Of a stretch of DNA of 64,000 nt, positions 63,975-64,000 are shown piece after piece. The notes under the pieces are model-generated. The model ran no database searches and had not been told where the DNA came from. It worked only from the letters and a program-made list of their open reading frames with translations. Position numbers and translations under genes: made by a program. Position 1 is the stretch's first letter. Each line of letters begins with the position of its first letter. The DNA comes from Mammaliicoccus fleurettii (lineage in GTDB: Bacteria > Bacillota > Bacilli > Staphylococcales > Staphylococcaceae). The stretch spans positions 23,485-87,484 of the forward strand of contig NZ_RXWZ01000050.1 in NCBI RefSeq assembly GCF_003970575.1. Reading direction: 5' to 3'.

Positions 63975-64000
63975 ATTATGGAGAGTTTGATCCTGGCTCA
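63975..64000 (+). rRNA. 16S ribosomal RNA, 5' end only
   Basis: The window ends in ATTATGGAGAGTTTGATCC followed by TGGCTCA, the universal 16S 5' sequence (primer 27F site). The exact mature 5' end is uncertain by a few bases. The rest lies beyond the window. Confidence 0.93.

Overview
The window is chromosomal DNA from a low-GC Firmicute of the Staphylococcaceae. The backbone matches the Staphylococcus aureus order as I remember it: coaW, rpoE-pyrG-fba-murZ-aldA-rho-rpmE2-tdk-prfA-prmC, the ywl genes, glyA-upp-mnaA-atp, murA-fabZ, a SceD-like gene, thiD-thiM-thiE, yidC, cls, rodA-ddl-murF, cshA, acpS-alr-mazEF-rsbUVW-sigB and tex, then a tRNA/rRNA cluster. Type II pantothenate kinase, mazEF joined to sigB, and two MurA paralogues fit Staphylococcus. 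A Spo0F-like receiver between pyrG and fba and a LysM-containing SceD-type protein differ from S. aureus and make a basal lineage (Mammaliicoccus / S. sciuri group) my best guess. That guess is inference; no rRNA beyond the first bases of 16S is available to test it.

Layout. 1-2480: accessory operon for a small ABC exporter of the bacteriocin-immunity/BcrA type with a membrane-anchored surface protein, genes joined by ATGA overlaps. 2554-4783 (minus): coaW, a pentapeptide-repeat protein and a TrmB-type regulator. 4931-7647: a compact lipid operon (CDP-alcohol phosphatidyltransferase, CDP-diacylglycerol synthase, acyltransferase, VTT-like membrane protein) that looks like a second, self-contained phospholipid pathway. 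7691-9295 (minus): BCCT osmoprotectant transporter. 9451-20205: tandem-GNAT protein, rpoE, pyrG with a CTP-type attenuator, DUF2529 gene, Spo0F-like regulator, fba, murZ, HxlR regulator, aldehyde dehydrogenase, rho, rpmE2. 20323-28504: tdk-prfA-prmC-sua5-ywlE, then rpiB-UPF0340-glyA-upp-mnaA (nucleotide, translation, one-carbon and wall-sugar supply). 28667-35499: the complete nine-gene atpI-B-E-F-H-A-G-D-C operon. 35565-39199: DUF1146 gene, murA, epuA, fabZ, ywpF (minus), a second ssb. 39576-42996: LysM-transglycosylase protein, then a TPP riboswitch with thiD-thiM-thiE. 43078-48226: yidC, HD hydrolase, cardiolipin synthase, a lone CopZ-like chaperone, a 44-codon ORF, rodA. 48407-57336: ddl-murF-esterase, cshA, three bacterial PH-domain proteins, acpS, alr. 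57422-60661: mazEF and the sigma-B module. 60801-63390: tex and a SprT-like protein. 63465-64000: two promoters, tRNA-Leu(GAG), tRNA-Gly(UCC), and the start of 16S rRNA.

Most of the window is housekeeping and strongly syntenic. The least explained content is the lipid operon at 4931-7647, the E-loop ABC operon at the left edge, the coaW-pentapeptide-TrmB group, the orphan Spo0F-like receiver, a cluster of DnaA boxes at 22.8-23.0 kb, and a structured GC-rich intergenic element at 43.96-44.14 kb that supplies the last codons of the neighbouring gene. No insertion sequence, prophage, CRISPR array or replication origin was seen.
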